From positions 1 to 64,000 of the forward strand of contig NZ_JAUSTY010000004.1 in the NCBI RefSeq assembly GCF_030813115.1: a stretch of DNA of 64,000 nucleotides. Direction: 5' to 3'. Numbering within the stretch: position 1 is the stretch's first letter; each line of letters starts with the position of its first letter. A program made the translations under genes and the position numbers. Below, piece after piece: positions 44,875 through 53,999 of the stretch. Below the pieces are notes generated by a model, which was not told the DNA's origin, did no database searches, and saw only the letters and a program-made list of their open reading frames with translations. Source of the stretch: Bacillus horti (lineage in GTDB: Bacteria > Bacillota > Bacilli > Caldalkalibacillales > JCM-10596).

Positions 44875-45630
44875 ATGAATGAAGTGTTTTCATTGAAGGG
44901 GAAAACGGCTCTTGTTACAGGGGCTAGAACTGGTATCGGACAAGCTATATCTGTTGGATTGGCAGAGGCAGGGGCTAATTTAGTCTTATTGGGTCACCAA
45001 GATAATATGCAGGAGACAGAGCAGCTTATTAATCAAACAGGTCGTTCTTATAGCACTTTTCTTGGAGATCTTTCAAACACGTCTCAAGTTGGTGAGCTAT
45101 GTAAAGAAATTCTTGAAAAACACCAAATTGATATCCTAGTAAACAACGCTGGAATCATAAGACGTGAGCCAGCAGCTGATTTTTCACAGGATAATTGGGA
45201 CGCTGTCATTGCTACAAATCTTTCATCTTTATTTTTCTTAACACAGAGCCTTGCTCGTCCAATGCTTGAAAGAAAACAGGGTAAAATAGTTAATATTGCT
45301 TCCCTTCTTTCTTTTCAGGGAGGCATTACGGTTCCCTCCTATACGGCGAGTAAACATGCCGTTGCAGGTTTAACGAAAGCATGGGCTAATGAATGGGCAG
45401 CTCACAATATTCAGGTTAACGCTATTGCACCGGGATATATTTCAACGAATAACACGGAAGCCTTACGGAATAACGAGGATCGAAACACATCCATTCTCTC
45501 TCGTATTCCTGCAGGACGCTGGGGGGAAGCTTCAGATATGGCTGGAGCTGCTGTATTTTTAGCATCGCCTGCTTCTAATTATGTGAATGGTCATGTATTA
45601 GTTGTAGACGGTGGATGGCTAGCCAGATAA
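44875..45630 (+). CDS. kduD: KduD-type SDR, 2-dehydro-3-deoxy-D-gluconate 5-dehydrogenase
   Basis: 251 residues from ATG 44875. Rossmann motif TGARTGIG (residues 15-22), NNAG, catalytic Ser in NIASLLSFQGG, and the Tyr-x-x-x-Lys motif in SYTASKHAVAGL. The segment NIQVNAIAPGYISTNNTEAL and the end HVLVVDGGWLAR are characteristic of KduD. The enzyme interconverts 3-deoxy-D-glycero-2,5-hexodiulosonate (DKII) and KDG using NADH. It lies apart from kduI but within the same uronate locus and carries its own promoter and cre-like site. Confidence 0.88.
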   Translation: MNEVFSLKGKTALVTGARTGIGQAISVGLAEAGANLVLLGHQDNMQETEQLINQTGRSYSTFLGDLSNTSQVGELCKEILEKHQIDILVNNAGIIRREPAADFSQDNWDAVIATNLSSLFFLTQSLARPMLERKQGKIVNIASLLSFQGGITVPSYTASKHAVAGLTKAWANEWAAHNIQVNAIAPGYISTNNTEALRNNEDRNTSILSRIPAGRWGEASDMAGAAVFLASPASNYVNGHVLVVDGGWLAR

Positions 45631-45661
45631 TATAGTGCAGTAAATTGCTTGTGATAATGAA

Positions 45662-45699
45662 AGGACAATAGGTTCAATCTGAGCCTACTGTCCTCTTTT
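45662..45699 (+). terminator. Terminator after kduD
   Basis: AGGACAATAGGTTC (45662-45675) pairs with GAGCCTACTGTCCT (45681-45694) with two G-T pairs, followed by CTTTTG. Confidence 0.8.
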
Positions 45700-45761
45700 G
45701 AACTTTAAATGTACTTGTTACCTTAGAAGTCTTAAACCGTTCAAGATGACTAGAATAGTTA

Positions 45762-45799
45762 ATAGCATACCCTTAGTTGTTTCAAGAAGGGTATGCTAT
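45762..45799. terminator. Hairpin after the ABC solute-binding-protein gene
   Basis: ATAGCATACCCTT (45762-45774) pairs perfectly with AAGGGTATGCTAT (45787-45799). The T run is weak on both strands, but the 13-bp stem lies 48 bp beyond the minus-strand stop, so it may end that operon or protect its 3' end. Confidence 0.55.
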
Positions 45800-45846
45800 A
45801 AAATCATTATATGATTGTTCTAATAAAATTTTAAGTTATTATGGCA

Positions 45847-47421
45847 TCATGGTTTAGTGACATTATCATCTTCTTCATAACGTTTTGTTGCTTCATCTAT
45901 AGCTTGCTGTCCACCTTTAGCTAGCCACTCTGCCACCATCGTGTCGTGATACTCAATAGGTTCACGACCGAGGATAATTCTTACTGCTCCACTCATCCAT
46001 ACATCAGGAGGTGTATCACTTCCAGGACGAATATCGGGGTTGCTTACTAAGCTTTCGAGAGGAGGATCAAATTGTATCGAATCACGTCCCTCCTGATCCA
46101 AAACACCGTCAAATGCTTCCATTAAAGTTTGACCTTCCTCTGTAAGCTCTAAGATACCTTTTGTATAGGTTGCATCTTTTATTAACCAGAGCCAATAGGA
46201 GCGATAGCGTTGTTCATTAAGACCATTTGAATCTGTAGGGATATCGTAACGAATTTCTCCATTTTCTACAGTGTACGTATCTCCTTCAATTCCATAGGTA
46301 AAGAATCTTTGTGCTTCTTCAGAAACCTGCCAGTTAAAGAATTCAATGAGCTTTGCCGGATCTGCTTTAGTGTTGTTATTAATATAAAATGAACGTGTGA
46401 GGCTGTTATACAAGTAATGCCCTCCCTGACCATCTGGGCCGACTGGTGAAGGAATAATGGCTACTCTTGCCTCAGGAACATGCTGTTGAATTTCTTGCTC
46501 CCATGCTATAAGCTCCTCTGCGTTCATGCTCCACATCCCTGCATTCCCTGCGATAATATTGCTTCTGAACTGCTGCTGAGGGGTTGTTAAAAATTCTGGA
46601 TGAATCAATCCCTCGTTATACATAGTACGATAAAACTCTAAAGCATCCTTGATTTTGTCGCCAGCCATGAATTTTGGAACAACCTGACCCTCGTAGTATT
46701 CCCATTGATAAGGGAATGCGTCAAATGCTCCAAAGAATGTATCAGCATACTTGAAGTTTTCCCTTCCTTGATATGGATTTTGGACGCCAAGCTCCTTAAA
46801 TGCCCGGAGTACTTCTAAATATTCCTCAGTAGTTCGAGGGATGTCTAAGCCTGTTTGCTCAAGCAGATCCATACGAATAAATGTAGCTCTCCGTGAACGG
46901 TTTGAAAGATAATCAGGAATCGCGTAAATCTTCCCTTCATACGTAACCTGATCCCATGCTTCTTGAGGAATCACCTCTAACAGTTCCTGCCCGTGTTCTG
47001 CTAAAAGATCATCTAAAGGCATAAATACGTTGGCTTGAACAGCTCCTGCTAATTCTGCTCCCCAAATTCCGCCTGATGCCTGAACGACATCTGGAATATC
47101 TCCAGAGGCAAGCATTAATGTCATTCTTTCGATATATTCAGCGTGAGGAACAAGCCTGATGTTAATATCCGTATTCGTTAATTTTTCAAGCTCATGTACC
47201 CATTTGTCATCATTGATCTCAGGGTGACTTTCAACATAAGGTGTAGCTAGAGTACGCATAGAAATAGAAAATTCTAAGGGTTTTTCAGTGTCAGTAGCTT
47301 GATCTGTGTCTGCAGAACTTGAATCATTCGCTTTGCTTCCTGTTTCCTCATTGCCACAGGCAGCTAAAATAAATAAAACGCTTAGTAATAGGATAAGTGT
47401 AAAATAAGCCTTTTTACGCAT
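45847..47421 (-). CDS. Oligosaccharide ABC transporter solute-binding lipoprotein (LplA/YtcQ-like)
   Basis: 524 residues from ATG 47421 (CGGAGG upstream). It begins with a lipoprotein signal peptide and lipobox LAAC (Cys22), then a Ser/Asp/Thr linker. The mature part is a family-1 extracellular binding protein of the large LplA class: GDIPDVVQASGG, FMPLDDLLAEHGQELLEVIP, GKIYAIPDYLSNRSRRATF, IRMDLLEQTGLDIP. Two permeases lie upstream in the same operon. Locus context points to oligo-uronates, probably alginate oligosaccharides, as ligand. The 181-bp gap to the permease gene has no strong terminator. Confidence 0.88.
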   Translation of the reverse strand: MRKKAYFTLILLLSVLFILAACGNEETGSKANDSSSADTDQATDTEKPLEFSISMRTLATPYVESHPEINDDKWVHELEKLTNTDINIRLVPHAEYIERMTLMLASGDIPDVVQASGGIWGAELAGAVQANVFMPLDDLLAEHGQELLEVIPQEAWDQVTYEGKIYAIPDYLSNRSRRATFIRMDLLEQTGLDIPRTTEEYLEVLRAFKELGVQNPYQGRENFKYADTFFGAFDAFPYQWEYYEGQVVPKFMAGDKIKDALEFYRTMYNEGLIHPEFLTTPQQQFRSNIIAGNAGMWSMNAEELIAWEQEIQQHVPEARVAIIPSPVGPDGQGGHYLYNSLTRSFYINNNTKADPAKLIEFFNWQVSEEAQRFFTYGIEGDTYTVENGEIRYDIPTDSNGLNEQRYRSYWLWLIKDATYTKGILELTEEGQTLMEAFDGVLDQEGRDSIQFDPPLESLVSNPDIRPGSDTPPDVWMSGAVRIILGREPIEYHDTMVAEWLAKGGQQAIDEATKRYEEDDNVTKP

Positions 47422-47602
47422 AACCGACCTCCGTTTTCTTAAAATCAAGAAATGTAAGTGCTTTCATAACTAAGGTAACAAGGAATGAAGAATTAATAAA
47501 TGTCCTCGTTTTAGTTCTTCTTGTGCATTTTTTAGCTCCGATCCTTTCGTTCCATTTAGTTATAGCACCTAACGCTATAAAAGTGAATGTCTATACATTC
47601 CT

Positions 47603-48484
47603 CTATTCCTTAATTCCTCCAAGCATAAAGCCTTTGATGAAGAACTTTTGTAGAAAGGGATAGATCGCTAGGATAGGAATGGTAGCTACAACAATTGTAG
47701 CCATCTTTATTCCTTCAGGAGAGCTCGATAACATAGATGAAAACATATCCGAGGTTGGATCAGCTACTAGAGTATCATCTACAATCATTTCTCTTAGCTT
47801 AACTTGTAGGGGATATAGCCTTCTATTCTCAATATACATAAGCGCATTAAAGTACGTATTCCAATGGAAGACTGCGTAAAAGATCGCCAAAGTAGCTAAT
47901 GCTGGTTTAGATAGAGGTAAAATGATTTTAAATAAAATGCGCAGCTCTCCACAGCCATCAATTCGGCTTGAGTCTATTAGCTCAGAAGGAATCTGAATAA
48001 AGAAGGAACGCATAACAAAGAAATTGAAAGCACTGATGGCTGTTGGTAATATGAGAGACCATACTGAATTAAGTAAACCTAGCTTTTGTACAAGTAGGTA
48101 CGTAGGAATTAAAGGTGCCGAAAAAATCATAGTGAAAAGGACCATAAACAATACATACCTTCTCCCGATAAATTCCTTGCGGGACAAAGGATACGCTAAT
48201 GAGGCTGTGGCTAGAAGATTAATGGCCGTACCCACAACAGTAATAAAAATGGTTACCCCAAAGGATCTCCATATAGAAATATCCTGAAAGACGTATTGAT
48301 AATTGGCGAAGGTGAACTCTATTGGCCATAGAATAACATCCCCGCGATCAATAGCCTCCGAGCTACTAAAGGATTGAGCAAAAACATGTAGTAGGGGAAG
48401 GAGCATAATAAGGGAATATACAATTAATAAAGTAAGGTTAATTTTTAAAAATAGCTTCCGAGATGGACTGTCCTTTATAGACAT
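47603..48484 (-). CDS. ABC permease, LplC/YtcP-type (MalG group)
   Basis: 293 residues, six predicted membrane helices. The binding-protein-dependent permease signature (EAA loop) is at IPSELIDSSRIDGCGELRIL-FKIILPLSKPALAT. The N-terminus KLFLKINLTLLIVYSLIMLL and the end FFIKGFMLGGIKE are typical of LplC/YtcP. It pairs with the LplB-type permease encoded 15 bp upstream. No ATPase gene is in the operon, which is usual for this class because a shared MsmX-type ATPase serves several importers. Confidence 0.9.
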   Translation of the reverse strand: MSIKDSPSRKLFLKINLTLLIVYSLIMLLPLLHVFAQSFSSSEAIDRGDVILWPIEFTFANYQYVFQDISIWRSFGVTIFITVVGTAINLLATASLAYPLSRKEFIGRRYVLFMVLFTMIFSAPLIPTYLLVQKLGLLNSVWSLILPTAISAFNFFVMRSFFIQIPSELIDSSRIDGCGELRILFKIILPLSKPALATLAIFYAVFHWNTYFNALMYIENRRLYPLQVKLREMIVDDTLVADPTSDMFSSMLSSSPEGIKMATIVVATIPILAIYPFLQKFFIKGFMLGGIKE

Positions 48485-48499
48485 AAGAACTCCTCCTTA

Positions 48500-49411
48500 T
48501 TAATACAAGCTGTTTCCTGTAGTTTTTCGGCTTAAAAAATTGGCTCCAACGAGAAGGATAAGTCCAACGACAGATTTAAAAATACCAATAGCTGTCGTGT
48601 AACTAAATTGATTCTGGAGTAATCCAACCTGATAAATATACGTATCAAAAATTTCCCCATTTACCCGATTCAGAGGATTCAAGAAGACGTAAACACGTTC
48701 AAAGCCAAAGTCTAAAAAGTTTCCAATTTGCAGAAGGAAAAGAATGGTGATAGTAGGCAACAGGGCGGGCAGGGTAATACTCCAAGTCTGCTGCCATCTA
48801 TTGGCTCCATCTACCTCAGCCGCTTCATAAAGATTTGGATTAATACCTGCTAATGCGGCAAGGTAGATAATTGTTCCCCAGCCAGTGTCTCTCCAAATCC
48901 CTGATCCAACAATGATGGACCGGATAAAGCTTTCATCCCCCAAAAAATAGATAGGATCAAAGCCAAACATTTTAACCACAGCATTTACAATTCCTGTAGA
49001 AGGTGAAAGGATACCAATGAAAATCCCACTGATAATGACCCAAGATAAGAAATGGGGCATGTACACAATCGTTTGAATAAGCCTCTTAGCCAACACCTTG
49101 CGCACCTCATTAAGCATAAGCGCTAGAATAATCGGAGCACTAAAGGCAAAGAGAATGTCGTAGGCGTTAATGAGCAAAGTGTTTTTTAAAATCCGTCCAA
49201 ACTCTGGATAGAGAAACATTTTCTTAAACTGATCAAGTCCTACCCAAGGGCTATCAAAGATTCCTTGAAAGATATTATAATTCTGGAAGGCAATAACGGA
49301 GCCTAGTAAGGGAACATACTTAAACAGTAGAAAATATATGATTCCAGGTAACGCAATCATATAGAGTGCTTTGTATTTCCACATCGAACGCAGTGTAGCC
49401 GAAAGCTTCAT
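48500..49411 (-). CDS. ABC permease, LplB/YteP-type (MalF group)
   Basis: 303 residues from ATG 49411, with GGGGGTTG upstream; a TTG at 49429 would add six residues. Six membrane helices; signature EAA loop NLYEAAEVDGANRWQQTWSI-TLPALLPTI. IYFLLFKYVPLLGSVIAFQNYNIFQG and SGIWRDTGWGTIIYLAALAG are classic for the LplB/YteP family that imports plant or algal oligosaccharides. First gene of the minus-strand importer operon and divergent from the two-component system genes, as is common in yes/lpl-like loci. Confidence 0.9.
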   Translation of the reverse strand: MKLSATLRSMWKYKALYMIALPGIIYFLLFKYVPLLGSVIAFQNYNIFQGIFDSPWVGLDQFKKMFLYPEFGRILKNTLLINAYDILFAFSAPIILALMLNEVRKVLAKRLIQTIVYMPHFLSWVIISGIFIGILSPSTGIVNAVVKMFGFDPIYFLGDESFIRSIIVGSGIWRDTGWGTIIYLAALAGINPNLYEAAEVDGANRWQQTWSITLPALLPTITILFLLQIGNFLDFGFERVYVFLNPLNRVNGEIFDTYIYQVGLLQNQFSYTTAIGIFKSVVGLILLVGANFLSRKTTGNSLY

Positions 49412-49527
49412 GCAACAACCCCCAATCAAACGTAATGTACTTAAAATACTAGGATTTGAAAAGGCTTACATCAAGAGACTATATTTTGCCTGGCTTGTGT
49501 TTTTTTTAGATGACAATCAGAAAATTA

Positions 49528-49579
49528 TTTCAATTTAATTTGTTTTCTGTATAATAGCTATATAAGAAAGCGCTTTCTT
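49528..49579 (+). promoter_or_regulatory. Promoter with palindromic cre-like site, divergent region of importer and two-component genes
   Basis: TTTCAA (49528-49533), 16 bases, TATAAT (49550-49555) form a candidate sigma-A promoter for the regulator gene. AAGAAAGCGCTTTCTT (49564-49579) is a perfect 16-base palindrome that matches the cre consensus WTGAAARCGYTTWNN at all but one position. Lying in the divergent region, it could affect both the regulator genes and the importer operon. Confidence 0.7.
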
Positions 49580-49599
49580 TTGGGAAGGGGGTCAACGTG

Positions 49600-50643
49600 A
49601 TGAAGGTGTTAATCATTGAGGATGAGCCTTTAATTCGAAAAGGATTAAGTACCTTACTAAGGCAGGTGGATGTGAAGGATTTTACCCTTGAACAGATCGT
49701 AGAGGCTGAACATGCAGAGGAAGCGGAAAGATGGTTAGAAAGGCAGAGCTTTGATTTTGTTTTAACAGATATTGAAATGGGAGAAATGAACGGTCTGCAA
49801 TTAATTAAAAGATGGCGGCAGAAAAGAGAGGATACTCAGTGGGTGATTATCTCTGGATATGATTATTTTGAGTTTGCCCAAGAGGCGATCTTAAATGGAG
49901 TACGTGAGTATGTCTTAAAGCCTGTCACAAAAAGGAAAATGAAGGAAGTAGTTGAGCGTCTAGTGGAGCATTACCGTGCCAGGCAGCCCGATTTCATAGG
50001 GGCCGATGAAGTAGAGGAGATCATTGGTCATTTAGAGGAGTTTATCTGGTCTCTAAAGCAAACAGAGGTGAAAAAGATAATTGATGATTGGTCAGAGCAA
50101 ATGAAGACACGCCAGCTTAGTCTTGCTTACTTCAGCAGATTAGTTGAGCATATTTTCGGGGTGCTACATTCTCGTTTAGGTCAGAAAGGGAGTCATTTTT
50201 CCTTTGAAAAGCAGGTTCAAATGGAGGGAGAGAGCCTACGGGATATCTCCCAAAAATTTGAGCAGCAGTGTTTGTACCTCTTGCATAAAGTAGAAGACCA
50301 ACGCAAAGGAAACGAAATTGATCCAATTGAGGTGGCAAAGTCTTATATCCTAGAACATATTGATCAGGAGCTAGGACTTGATGATGTAGCTAGAAGACTT
50401 GGTCTAAATTCCTCCTATTTCAGCCAATTGTTTAAAAAGGAGACCGGGGAAACGTTCGTAAAATATAGAATGAGGTTAAGGATGGAGCGGGCTAAGGAGC
50501 TTCTTTTGCGAAAAGATATTCGGATTATTGATATCCCTAGCTTAATTGGCTGTAATGATCACCCACATTTCACTAAAACATTTAAAAAGTATACAGGACA
50601 GACTCCGTCTAAGTTTCGCGTCCAAATGGGAGTAGATCATTGA
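49600..50643 (+). CDS. YesN-type AraC-family response regulator
   Basis: 347 residues from ATG 49600 (GTG 49597 is a close alternative). The receiver domain occupies ~1-120 with acidic pocket E7-D8 and phospho-acceptor D57 (FVLTDIEMGEMNG), Thr/Ser in VIISGYDY and Lys in EYVLKPVTK. After a helical linker, two AraC-type helix-turn-helix motifs lie at ~250-345 (LGLDDVARRLGLNSSYFSQL, RIIDIPSLIGCNDHPHFTKT). It should be phosphorylated by the overlapping histidine kinase and activate the importer and lyase genes in response to oligosaccharide. Confidence 0.92.
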   Translation: MKVLIIEDEPLIRKGLSTLLRQVDVKDFTLEQIVEAEHAEEAERWLERQSFDFVLTDIEMGEMNGLQLIKRWRQKREDTQWVIISGYDYFEFAQEAILNGVREYVLKPVTKRKMKEVVERLVEHYRARQPDFIGADEVEEIIGHLEEFIWSLKQTEVKKIIDDWSEQMKTRQLSLAYFSRLVEHIFGVLHSRLGQKGSHFSFEKQVQMEGESLRDISQKFEQQCLYLLHKVEDQRKGNEIDPIEVAKSYILEHIDQELGLDDVARRLGLNSSYFSQLFKKETGETFVKYRMRLRMERAKELLLRKDIRIIDIPSLIGCNDHPHFTKTFKKYTGQTPSKFRVQMGVDH

Positions 50644-52448
50644 AAAAATGGCTCTATCGCTTGAATCTTAATTTGCGTTTGCTTTTATACTTTTCTTTCG
50701 TCATCACTATAGCCATTGTTTTAGTTACGTGGATGATTTACCTCCAATCGACCTATCAAATTAAGGAGCAGGTAGAGACATATTTAGAGCACATCGTAGA
50801 GAATACAAGCTACCAAACAGATCGATATATTCACGATTATGAGCTAGCTACCTTGAGTTTGTTAACGGACACTCGGATCAAACGATTTTTAGATTTAACT
50901 GAAGGTCAGAGCTTTGAAAGATATACACATTACCGTGAAATAAAGAAGAAAATGAGTAATATTTCTCTTCAGTACCACGATATTAATCTAATTTATATTA
51001 TTGGGGAAGAGGGGCAGGCTGTACTATCTGAGGATAGAGTATTTAGTCAGGATGAGCTTTTTCCAACGAAGGAGGTTTATGAGAAGCTGTATGGCAGTAC
51101 CCCTGAAAGTGGAAAAATCGTACTCTCTGCTGATGCGAGTATTTATCATCAAAACCAGTATGTCATCACAATAACTAGGAAGGTAAGAGGAATGTCTAGT
51201 TTTGCTCCTAAAGGTATATTAGGAATTGAAATAAAAGCTAGGGCACTTGCTGACCTGTGGAATATTGCTCATTTACAGAATAATACTTCTTTGTGGATCT
51301 TGGGGCCAGAAGGAGAAATTGTCTATCATTCGGATGAAAGCTACTTAGGACAGCAGTTGGAAAGAACTCTGCATGAGGAGCTGAAAGAAGCGGATCAAGG
51401 AAGCTTTACAGGGCAATGGGGGGAGGAGAAAATGCTGTTTTATTTTACAACGTCTCCCTACACAAATTGGAAGCTAGTAGCAATGACTCCGGAAAAGGAT
51501 ATTCTAGAGCCCATTTCAGGAATAAAAAACACGGCAATAAGTGTTGGAGTGGTGGCTTTTTTTATAGCTATTCTTATTTCAAGTGCTTTTACAAAAAGTA
51601 TAGTGAAGCCCTTACGCAAGGTGCAAAAAGGGATGAAGAGGATGGAGCAAGGAGAATGGGAACGAATTCCTCAGCTCAAAGGCAATGATGAAATTAGCAG
51701 TGTAGTTGAAAGCTATAATAAAATGGTGGATAAGCTTTCGCAGCTAGTGGATGATTTATACAAATCAGAGCTTAAGAATCAGCTCGTTGAGATTGAAAAG
51801 CAAAGGATTGAGCTCCAAGCGCTACAATCACAAATTAACCCACATTTTTTACACAATACTCTTGAAACAATGAATGCATATGCCATTATGAATGAAGCGG
51901 ATGAAATATCGGAGATGGCTGAAGCCCTGTCCTCCATGTTCAGATACTCAGTGCGTAATCTTGAAGTGGTGACCTTATTAGATGAGCTGAATCATGTAAA
52001 GAATTTTTTAGTGGTTCAGGAGCACAGGTTTCAGAAAAAGATGATCGTTTCCATTAACGTGAGTCCTGAGCTATATGAAGAAGAAATTGTGAAACTAACA
52101 CTCCAGCCCATCATAGAAAATGCCATTCATCACGGATTACGCAAAATGAACTATGAGGGTGTTATTTCTATTACAGCCAGTGTGGAGAAGGAGTTCCTCC
52201 TTGTTCAGATACAGGATAATGGAGTAGGGATTTCAATGCAGCGTATGGAAGAAATTCAAAGAAGGCTGGCTTCAGATCAAGCACATGAAATTTCGAAGCA
52301 TATGGGTATTGGAGTAAGTAACGTGGATCGCAGGATAAAGCTGGTTTTTGGACAGGAGTATGGTCTTAGGATTAGTAGTAGTGAAGGAGAGGGAACGAAT
52401 ATTCAAATGAGGTTTCCTCGCAGCAATTGGCTTAAGAAGTATGGGTAA
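50640..52448 (+). CDS. YesM-type membrane sensor histidine kinase
   Basis: 602 residues; TTG start in a four-base overlap with the regulator (TTGA). One membrane helix at ~13-35 and a second at ~295-315 enclose an extracellular sensor of the Cache type. A HAMP region (~316-370) leads to the HisKA_6 box QSQINPHFLHNTLETMNAYA with phospho-accepting His402. The ATPase motifs PIIENAIHHGL, DNGVGIS and GIGVSNVDRRI follow. This class senses carbohydrates directly or through the binding protein. The ligand is inferred from the locus as oligo-uronate. Confidence 0.92.
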   Translation: MKKWLYRLNLNLRLLLYFSFVITIAIVLVTWMIYLQSTYQIKEQVETYLEHIVENTSYQTDRYIHDYELATLSLLTDTRIKRFLDLTEGQSFERYTHYREIKKKMSNISLQYHDINLIYIIGEEGQAVLSEDRVFSQDELFPTKEVYEKLYGSTPESGKIVLSADASIYHQNQYVITITRKVRGMSSFAPKGILGIEIKARALADLWNIAHLQNNTSLWILGPEGEIVYHSDESYLGQQLERTLHEELKEADQGSFTGQWGEEKMLFYFTTSPYTNWKLVAMTPEKDILEPISGIKNTAISVGVVAFFIAILISSAFTKSIVKPLRKVQKGMKRMEQGEWERIPQLKGNDEISSVVESYNKMVDKLSQLVDDLYKSELKNQLVEIEKQRIELQALQSQINPHFLHNTLETMNAYAIMNEADEISEMAEALSSMFRYSVRNLEVVTLLDELNHVKNFLVVQEHRFQKKMIVSINVSPELYEEEIVKLTLQPIIENAIHHGLRKMNYEGVISITASVEKEFLLVQIQDNGVGISMQRMEEIQRRLASDQAHEISKHMGIGVSNVDRRIKLVFGQEYGLRISSSEGEGTNIQMRFPRSNWLKKYG

Positions 52449-52554
52449 AAGAGCTAAAAAAAAGACAAGGCTAGCTAAAGCTAGCCCAATTGCAAAGTCA
52501 ACCATCTGCTATAATAAGCATCAAGACTATTTAATCTATAGAGGAGTGAAACGA

Positions 52555-52869
52555 ATGGCGGTAGAATGGCAACAAGCAGAGCCTGGTGTAAAAAGAAGGA
52601 TATATCCACCTGGTGCTACTTTGATGATGATGGAGGTACATTTTGAAAAAGGAGCTAGAGGATCAGAGCATAGCCATCCTCATGAACAATTCACCTACTG
52701 CTTGAAAGGGTGCTTTGAATTCACTATTGATGGGGAGAAGCACATTATTAAGCAGGGTGAGACTTTATCCATTCCTAGCAATAAAGTACATGGAGCGCTG
52801 GCGCTAGAAGAAGGGGCTTTGCTAGACTGCTTTACACCATTGCGAGATGATCTTTTAAACTCATATTAA
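52555..52869 (+). CDS. kdgF: KdgF-like cupin, unsaturated uronate ring-opening protein
   Basis: 104 residues from ATG 52555 (AGAGGAG upstream); the frame extends 38 codons farther into the kinase gene but these are basic and unlike the family. Cupin metal ligands are expected in SEHSHPHEQF (H39, H41, H43, Q45) and at H79 (NKVHGALA). The N-terminus VEWQQAEPGVKRRIYPPGATLMMMEV fits KdgF. KdgF speeds conversion of 4,5-unsaturated uronates from pectin or alginate to the open-chain form used by later enzymes. It is followed by a terminator. Confidence 0.85.
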   Translation: MAVEWQQAEPGVKRRIYPPGATLMMMEVHFEKGARGSEHSHPHEQFTYCLKGCFEFTIDGEKHIIKQGETLSIPSNKVHGALALEEGALLDCFTPLRDDLLNSY

Positions 52870-52928
52870 GCGCTAATTCAGGGAATAGCTTAACGATAAG
52901 TATGAAGGTCTAAAATAGGATATGTATT

Positions 52929-52974
52929 AAAAGCTTAGGTTACGAAGATATTCTTTGTAGGCTAAGCTTTTTTA
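52929..52974 (+). terminator. Terminator after kdgF
   Basis: AAAAGCTTAG (52929-52938) pairs perfectly with CTAAGCTTTT (52962-52971), followed by TT. It separates the two-component-kdgF unit from kduI. The rest of the 287-bp gap holds only the cre-like site. Confidence 0.75.
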
Positions 52975-53128
52975 AGTGAAGGGTTCAAATTAAAAGTTCG
53001 GATTAAAGTTGCAGCATGATTCCCTGAGGATCTAAAAAAAAGCGATAGCAAGCTAAAGAATATCCCTAGAGCCCGCCTGTAGGAGTGCTAAAATGAGGAG
53101 GAATACGAGTTTAACAGAGTAAGCTGAA

Positions 53129-53143
53129 ATGTAAGCGTTTTAA
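53129..53143 (+). promoter_or_regulatory. Cre-like site directly upstream of kduI
   Basis: ATGTAAGCGTTTTAA matches the cre consensus at all but one position and runs into the AAAGGAGG ribosome site of kduI. In this position CcpA would be expected to act as a roadblock. Confidence 0.6.
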
Positions 53144-53156
53144 AGGAGGGTGCTCT

Positions 53157-53987
53157 ATGGAAAATCGTTATGCTACGAATCCACAGGAGGCTAAGCATTA
53201 CACAACAGAAAAACTGAGAGAAGAGTATTTAATTGAGCTATTATTTGAGGACAACAAGCTTCACCTTACTTATTCTCACGAGGATAGAGTAGTGATAGGT
53301 GGGGCAGTTCCGAAAGACAAGGTACTTAAGCTCGATGCGGGAAACTTTCTAAAGACGGCTTATTTTCTTGAACGGAGAGAGATTGGGATTGTTAATATAG
53401 GCGGTAATGGTGTAATTATGGTAGGAGACATGACCTACGTATTGTCTACGAAGGAAGCTCTTTATATTGGTAAGGGGAATAAAGAGGTACTTTTTGAAAG
53501 CAGGGATATAGCCAATCCTGCAAAATTCTATTTAGTCTCAACAACGGCACATCAAAGTTATCCTACAGTTAAGGTATCACTAGATGAAGCACAGCCTGTT
53601 CATCTGGGTTCTGATGCTGAATCCAATAAAAGAACAATTTATAAATACATTCATGCTGATGGAGCAAAAAGCTGCCAGCTTATGCTTGGTATGACTATTC
53701 TTGCCCCTAATAACATGTGGAACACAATGCCAGCACATCTTCATGACCGGAGAATGGAGGTTTATCTCTATTTTGATTTAACTGAAGCAGGAAGAGTGTT
53801 TCACTTCATGGGTCAGCCCCATGAAACGAGGCACCTCGTAGTGAAGAATGAACAAGCGATGATTTCCCCACCTTGGTCAATTCACTCAGGGGTAGGAACG
53901 AGTAACTATACGTTTATTTGGGCGATGGCAGGGGAAAATGATAGCTTTGCCGATATGGAGCCTGTAGCTATGGAAACTTTGAAATAA
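53157..53987 (+). CDS. kduI: KduI, 5-keto-4-deoxyuronate isomerase
   Basis: 276 residues, family length. The zinc site is intact: H194 and H196 (PAHLHDRR), E201 (MEVYLYF) and H243 (WSIHSG), which correspond to the ligands known in E. coli KduI. NPQEAKHYTTEKLREEYLIE at the N-terminus is typical. It isomerises 4-deoxy-L-threo-5-hexosulose uronate (DKI) to DKII, the substrate of KduD. Strong AAAGGAGGG site. First gene of the plus-strand group kduI, DUF624, SDR, PL15, with short gaps between genes. Confidence 0.95.
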   Translation: MENRYATNPQEAKHYTTEKLREEYLIELLFEDNKLHLTYSHEDRVVIGGAVPKDKVLKLDAGNFLKTAYFLERREIGIVNIGGNGVIMVGDMTYVLSTKEALYIGKGNKEVLFESRDIANPAKFYLVSTTAHQSYPTVKVSLDEAQPVHLGSDAESNKRTIYKYIHADGAKSCQLMLGMTILAPNNMWNTMPAHLHDRRMEVYLYFDLTEAGRVFHFMGQPHETRHLVVKNEQAMISPPWSIHSGVGTSNYTFIWAMAGENDSFADMEPVAMETLK

Positions 53988-53999
53988 GGGGATTAGACC

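Noticed and set aside
52490-52515. Sigma-A promoter TTGCAA/TATAAT before kdgF
   Set aside because: The elements are separated by only 14 bases, which is too short for a normal sigma-A promoter.
52441-52554. N-terminal extension of the KdgF-like protein into the kinase gene
   Set aside because: The extra residues are basic and not cupin-like, and the family start with its own AGAGGAG site is at 52555.
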